Source: Streptomyces viridochromogenes (GTDB lineage Bacteria > Actinomycetota > Actinomycetes > Streptomycetales > Streptomycetaceae). Taken from it: a stretch of DNA of 64,000 nt. The notes under the pieces were generated by a model that did not search any database, was not told where the DNA came from, and was given only the letters and a program-made list of their open reading frames with translations. The position numbers were made by a program, and so were the translations under genes. The stretch covers positions 36,686 through 100,685 of the forward strand of contig NZ_LGUR01000194.1 in the NCBI RefSeq assembly GCF_001270495.1. The letters run 5' to 3'. This document shows, one piece after another, positions 60,593-64,000 of this stretch. Each line of letters begins with the position of its first letter. Positions within the stretch are counted from its first letter, which is position 1.

Positions 60593-61009
60593 TTACCCGG
60601 CGCGCACCGTCAGCCGCCGCAGGAGCAGGTACATCTCGCAGCCCAGGCAGTACCCGAAGGTGGCGTTCAGGAAAGCGGCCGCGAGCGCGGCCCCGGTGGC
60701 GGCGAGCCCCAGCCAGTCCGGCCCGAGCGTGTAGCCGACCAGCCCGAGGCCCGCGAAGACCAGCCCCACCGCCTGCGCGAACCGCGGCGGTTCCGGCGCC
60801 TCGAACTCCGTCGGCGGCCCGAGCCGGGGTCGTACGGCCGTGCGGAACAGCCAGCCGTACGGCGACCGGCTTACCCCGCCCGCCGCGCCCAGCGCGAACG
60901 CCAGCGTCTGCCAGGCCAGCAGCCAGGCGCTACCGGTGACCAGTGCGACCGCCAGCACCACGGTCGTCACGGCCGCCCCGAAGCGCGGCCCCCTCATGTC
61001 GATGTCCAT
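60593..61009 (-). CDS. DUF4395 membrane protein
   Basis: Predicted 138 residues with about four membrane segments (AAVTTVVLAVALVTGSAWLL, LAWQTLAFALGAAGGV, AVGLVFAGLGLVGYTLG, AATGAALAAAFLNATFGYCL). The signature CLGCEMY places two cysteines at the end of the last helix. It is divergent from a membrane-anchored thioredoxin, and such pairs are common in actinobacteria. Together they suggest a redox or thiol-transfer function at the membrane (inference). ATG 61009; 73 bp to the divergent gene. Confidence 0.9.
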   Translation of the reverse strand: MDIDMRGPRFGAAVTTVVLAVALVTGSAWLLAWQTLAFALGAAGGVSRSPYGWLFRTAVRPRLGPPTEFEAPEPPRFAQAVGLVFAGLGLVGYTLGPDWLGLAATGAALAAAFLNATFGYCLGCEMYLLLRRLTVRAG

Positions 61010-61082
61010 GAATCAAGCATTCCGCAAGGGAAAGACTTCAGGGGCTCGGGAATCTTTGCAGTCTTGTGAAGGGTTGAGCACG

Positions 61083-61499
61083 GTGATGACCGGACTCGTG
61101 GTGTGCGTGGTGGTGCTCGCGGTGGCGAGCGCCTATGGAGTGCTGCATCGGCGGCGGAGCGGGAGAGTGCGGGTGCGCGGGCGGGACGACGGAAAACGGC
61201 TCGTGGCGGCCGAGTTGGGCGGGGAACTGGGCGCACGCGCCACCCTCGTGCAGTTCTCCAGCGCCTTCTGCGCGCCCTGCCGGGCCACCCGGCGGGTGCT
61301 CGGCGAGGTGGCCGGCATGGTCCCGGGTGTGACCCACGTGGAGATCGACGCCGAGGACAACCTGGACCTCGTACGCCGGCTCGACATCCTCAAGACGCCG
61401 ACCGTGCTGGTCCTCGACGCCGACGGAAACGTCGTACGGCGGGCCACCGGTCAGCCGCGCAGGGCGGATGTGATCGCGGCCCTGGGCGAAGCGGTCTGA
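61083..61499 (+). CDS. Membrane-anchored thioredoxin-like protein
   Basis: Predicted 138 residues. One N-terminal membrane helix (GLVVCVVVLAVASAYGVL, ~4-21) and a basic linker (HRRRSGRVRVRGR) precede a thioredoxin fold with C63-A-P-C66 in SSAFCAPCRATRRV and the cis-Pro in LKTPTVLVLD. The domain probably faces the cytoplasm because the linker is strongly positive. GTG 61083 (ATG 61086 alternative). Divergent partner is DUF4395. It may reduce or sulfhydrylate a membrane substrate. Confidence 0.92.
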   Translation: MMTGLVVCVVVLAVASAYGVLHRRRSGRVRVRGRDDGKRLVAAELGGELGARATLVQFSSAFCAPCRATRRVLGEVAGMVPGVTHVEIDAEDNLDLVRRLDILKTPTVLVLDADGNVVRRATGQPRRADVIAALGEAV

Positions 61500-61583
61500 G
61501 GGGCCGTGATGCCGAGGGTGAGTCATCTCCCACATTCAGGAAGCCACTTGACTGTCCGCACCACCTATCGTCAGCCTGACCTG

Positions 61584-61664
61584 ATGCCTGAGGAACTCCT
61601 TCTCTTCGGACGGGCCCACGTCGATCTGGCCCGCACCGCGAGCGCGCGCTGTCCGGGCTGTTGA
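61584..61664 (+). CDS. Putative 26-residue leader peptide ending in cysteine codons
   Basis: The frame begins MPEELLLFG and ends RAHVDLARTASARCPGC. HVDLAR-x-x-SA-x-C is the pattern of short actinobacterial leader peptides found upstream of sulfur-metabolism genes, some of which act as cysteine-responsive attenuators (Cys codons slow the ribosome when Cys-tRNA is scarce). A possible -10, TATCGT (61566-61571), lies 12 bp before its ATG. Its stop is 44 bp before the flavin reductase start, leaving room for a switchable structure: GGGCTGTTGAACAGCC at 61655-61670 overlaps the last codons and stop. Confidence 0.75.
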   Translation: MPEELLLFGRAHVDLARTASARCPGC

Positions 61665-61708
61665 ACAGCCGCGGGTCCGTACACCTCCCCTCGCAGAAGG
61701 ACAGCTCC

Positions 61709-62218
61709 ATGACGGCCACATCCGGCCTCGGTACCCCTCAGCTCGCCTCTCCCGACCTGCTGCGCTCCGTCTTCCGGCGCCATGCCGCGGGAGTGGCCGT
61801 GATCACCGCACGCGGTGAGGCGGGCCCGGTCGGCTTCACCGCCACCTCCCTCACCTCCGTCTCCGCCGAGCCCCCGATGCTCTCCTTCGGCATCGGTGTC
61901 GGCGCTTCCAGTTGGCCGGCGATAGCCGCGACGGACCATGTCGGTGTCCACATACTCGGCGAGCACCAACAGGACCTGGCCGCCACCTTCGCCCGCAGCG
62001 GCGCCGACCGCTTCGGTTCGCCCACGGCCTGGGGCGAGGGCCCCGAAGGGGTCCCCGTCCTCGACGACGTGCTCGCCTGGATGGTCTGCCGGGTCGTCGG
62101 GCGCGTCCCCGCCGGTGATCACCGCATCGTGCTGGCCGAGGTCGTCCTGGGTGACTCCACCGGCCCGGGCCGTCCGCTGGTGTATCACCAGGGCCGGTTC
62201 AACGGTCTGCGTGACTGA
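61709..62218 (+). CDS. Flavin reductase family protein
   Basis: Predicted 169 residues, split-barrel FMN-binding reductase (DIM6/NTAB type). It has RRHAAGVAVITARGEAGPVG, FTATSLTSVSAEPPMLSFGI and a terminal VYHQGRFNGL. It supplies reduced flavin to two-component monooxygenases. ATG 61709 has AAGGA 7 bp upstream. The Cys-ending leader peptide just upstream suggests control by cysteine or sulfur supply, so the partner oxygenase may act on sulfonates (inference). No monooxygenase is adjacent. Confidence 0.92.
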   Translation: MTATSGLGTPQLASPDLLRSVFRRHAAGVAVITARGEAGPVGFTATSLTSVSAEPPMLSFGIGVGASSWPAIAATDHVGVHILGEHQQDLAATFARSGADRFGSPTAWGEGPEGVPVLDDVLAWMVCRVVGRVPAGDHRIVLAEVVLGDSTGPGRPLVYHQGRFNGLRD

Positions 62219-62407
62219 GCTCACCGGACGGATGTGACCGAACCGGCCTTCCGCTGTTCTGCGAAGCCGTCGGTTTCCGATTACGCTGCGTTGCAAAGGT
62301 CACAGTTCAAAGCGCTTGCTTAGCGGGAACGAACTGGGTGTACTGACGAGTAATATTTCGCTCGGAGCGCAGGTCGCCCCGATCGGGAGGCCGCTTGGGG
62401 CGCCTAT

Positions 62408-62427
62408 GCTGCCTGCAAGTAGGCAGC
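62408..62427 (+). promoter_or_regulatory. Hairpin in the leader of etfBA
   Basis: GCTGCCT-GCAAGT-AGGCAGC is a perfect 7-bp stem with a 6-nt loop, 31 bp before the etfB start. A TTGCTT...TGTACT pair further upstream (about 62318-62346) could be its promoter. It may stabilise the transcript. Confidence 0.45.
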
Positions 62428-62458
62428 AGAGAAATGTCGACGCAGTAGGAGAGCCGGC

Positions 62459-63247
62459 GTGAGCTTGAGGATCGTTGTCACCGTGAAGTACGTGCCCGAC
62501 GCCACTGGCGACCGGCACTTCGCCGATGACCTGACCGTCGACCGGGACGACGTGGACGGTCTGCTCTCCGAGCTCGACGAGTACGCGGTCGAGCAGGCGC
62601 TGCAGATCTCCGAGAACTCCGACGACGACGTGGAGATCACCGTTCTGACGGTGGGCCCGGAGGACGCGAAGGACGCGCTGCGCAAGGCCCTGTCCATGGG
62701 TGCGGACAAGGCCGTCCACGTCGAGGACGACGACCTGCACGGCACCGACGCCCTGGGCACCTCGCTGGTGCTGGCCAAGGCGATCGAGAAGGCCGGTTAC
62801 GACCTGGTGATCTCCGGCATGGCCTCCACCGACGGCACCATGGGTGTCGTACCGGCCCTGCTCGCCGAGCGCCTGGGCGTCCCGCAGGTCACCCTGCTGT
62901 CCGAGGTCTCGGTCGAGGACGGCACGGTCAAGGGCCGCCGGGACGGCGACGCCGCCTCCGAGCAGCTCGAGGCGTCCCTGCCGGCCGTCGTGTCGGTCAC
63001 CGACCAGTCGGGCGAGGCGCGCTACCCGTCCTTCAAGGGCATCATGGCCGCCAAGAAGAAGCCGGTTCAGTCCTGGGACCTGTCCGACCTCGACATCGAG
63101 GCGGAGGAGGTCGGCCTGGAGGGTGCGTACACCGTCGTGGACGGCGCGGCCGAGCGTCCGGCCCGCACCGCCGGCACGATCGTCAAGGACGAGGGCGAGG
63201 GCGGCAAGCAGCTCGCCGAGTTCCTCGCGAGCCAGAAGTTCATCTAA
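62459..63247 (+). CDS. etfB: Electron transfer flavoprotein subunit beta
   Basis: Predicted 262 residues. ETF carries electrons from acyl-CoA dehydrogenases to ETF-ubiquinone or menaquinone oxidoreductase. Family features: RIVVTVKYVPDATGDRHFAD, DEYAVEQALQISE, VLTVGPEDAKDALRKALSMG with ADKAVHV, and SGMASTDGTMGVVPALLAER-LG (AMP/FAD region). GTG 62459 follows AGGAG 8 bp upstream. It is followed by etfA after 72 bp. Confidence 0.96.
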   Translation: MSLRIVVTVKYVPDATGDRHFADDLTVDRDDVDGLLSELDEYAVEQALQISENSDDDVEITVLTVGPEDAKDALRKALSMGADKAVHVEDDDLHGTDALGTSLVLAKAIEKAGYDLVISGMASTDGTMGVVPALLAERLGVPQVTLLSEVSVEDGTVKGRRDGDAASEQLEASLPAVVSVTDQSGEARYPSFKGIMAAKKKPVQSWDLSDLDIEAEEVGLEGAYTVVDGAAERPARTAGTIVKDEGEGGKQLAEFLASQKFI

Positions 63248-63319
63248 GGGTCGCTGGCCCGCTGAGGCTCAACCCCCTTACCGCCCCTCAGACTTCGCAA
63301 TCCGCAGGAGTGCATTCCC

Positions 63320-64000
63320 ATGGCTGAAGTTCTCGTCTACGTCGACCACGTGGACGGTGCCGTCCGCAAGCCCACCCTGGAGCTGCTGACCCTGGCCCGC
63401 CGCGTCGGCGAGCCGGTCGCCGTCGCGCTGGGCAACGGCGCCGCCGACACCGCCGCCGCGCTCGCCGAGCACGGCGCGGTCAAGGTCCTCACCCACGACG
63501 CGTCGGAGTACGCCGACTACCTGGTCGTCCCGAAGGTCGACGCCCTCCAGGCCGCCGTCGAGGCCGTCTCCCCGGCCGCCGTCCTCGTTCCCTCCTCCGC
63601 CGAGGGCAAGGAGATCGCCGCGCGCCTGGCGCTGCGCATCGGCTCCGGCATCATCACCGACGCCGTCGACCTGGAGGCCGGCGACGAGGGTCCGGTGGCC
63701 ACCCAGTCGGTGTTCGCCGCGTCGTTCACCACCAAGTCCCGTGTCTCCAAGGGCACCCCGGTCATCACGGTCAAGCCGAACTCGGCCGCCGTGGAGGCCG
63801 CCTCGGCCGCCGGCGCGGTCGAGGCCCTCGCGGTCACCTTCTCCGCCCAGGCCACCGGCACCAAGGTCACCGGCCGCACGCCGCGTGAGTCGACGGGCCG
63901 CCCGGAGCTGACCGAGGCCGCGATCGTGGTCTCCGGTGGCCGTGGCGTCAACGGCGCGGAGAACTTCGCGATCATCGAGGCCCTCGCCGACTCCCTCGGC
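63320..64000 (+). CDS. etfA: Electron transfer flavoprotein subunit alpha, N-terminal part
   Basis: The open frame runs from ATG 63320 past the window end, giving 227 residues of the ~320 expected. It starts MAEVLVYVDHVDGAVRKPTL and continues with LVVPKVDALQAAVEAVSPAA, LVPSSAEGKEIAARLALRIG and the start of the FAD domain, SGGRGVNGAENFAIIEALAD. The C-terminal FAD-binding part is cut off. AGGAG lies upstream of the ATG. It pairs with etfB in the ETF heterodimer. Confidence 0.95.
   Translation, partial: MAEVLVYVDHVDGAVRKPTLELLTLARRVGEPVAVALGNGAADTAAALAEHGAVKVLTHDASEYADYLVVPKVDALQAAVEAVSPAAVLVPSSAEGKEIAARLALRIGSGIITDAVDLEAGDEGPVATQSVFAASFTTKSRVSKGTPVITVKPNSAAVEAASAAGAVEALAVTFSAQATGTKVTGRTPRESTGRPELTEAAIVVSGGRGVNGAENFAIIEALADSLG

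Noticed and set aside
1..64000. tRNA, rRNA or CRISPR features
   Set aside because: No cloverleaf, rRNA core or regularly spaced repeat was recognised by eye; a tRNAscan or Infernal run would be the decisive test.

Overview
This is a high-GC, gene-dense actinobacterial window, almost certainly from a Streptomyces chromosome. The evidence is strong G/C bias at third codon positions, frequent GTG starts, a phage-endolysin-type amidase of the Streptomyces phage kind, a CebR-type operator, a Tat-exported GH127 enzyme, CBM2-linked secreted enzymes and a typical Streptomyces GC-rich hairpin repeat. No rRNA, tRNA or CRISPR array was seen.

Layout. 1-9183: the 3' end of an extracellular contractile injection system (eCIS, phage-tail-like) operon. 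It holds two baseplate J-type proteins, a tail protein I-like/beta-helix protein, a DUF6519 protein and a phage-endolysin-like amidase, and ends at a strong terminator. 9291-13033: paaABCDE, the ring-1,2-phenylacetyl-CoA epoxidase, behind a TetR/PaaR-type palindrome. 13112-14366: divergent DUF5997 gene and a stand-alone LysR substrate-binding domain protein. 14388-20255: Tat-exported beta-L-arabinofuranosidase with an embedded LamG domain, a HAD phosphatase, a Lrp/AsnC regulator and a FUSC exporter. 20256-20929: intergenic region with a terminator and a 171-bp inverted-repeat (MITE-like) element. 20930-29654: lactonase, CbiX-like protein, BadF-type kinase, Ung, BNR-propeller protein, small membrane protein, AidB-like acyl-CoA dehydrogenase and PaaX-type regulator.

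29695-33260 is a plant-cell-wall island: two secreted pectate lyases (PL1, PL3) transcribed away from a secreted CE1 esterase with a CBM2. Between them lie a LacI-type palindrome inside a sigma70-like promoter and a 13/14 match to the CebR box. The esterase also has a TTA (bldA) codon in its signal peptide. 33394-42080: very large P-type ATPase, old-yellow-enzyme/ArsR divergent pair, nucleobase permease and FprA-type reductase. 42235-50169: DUF6214-like protein, DUF305/LVIVD secreted pair, TetR, HAD, PAP2, DUF5134, then a FUSC exporter gene broken by a +1 frameshift and overlapped by its MarR regulator. 50203-53758: small metabolic genes (two VOC, two GNAT, GDPD). 54164-57419: DUF6421 - SDR - threonine aldolase operon. 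57450-64000: secreted repeat protein, transglutaminase-like protein, PlsC acyltransferase, DUF4395/thioredoxin pair, a 26-residue Cys-ending leader peptide ahead of a flavin reductase, and etfBA (etfA cut by the window end).

Features most worth following up: the amidase coupled to the eCIS operon, the hairpin repeat that has become coding sequence in the baseplate gene, the MITE-like palindrome, the HVDLAR-type leader peptide, the FUSC frameshift, and the CebR/LacI/bldA control of the pectin/xylan island.
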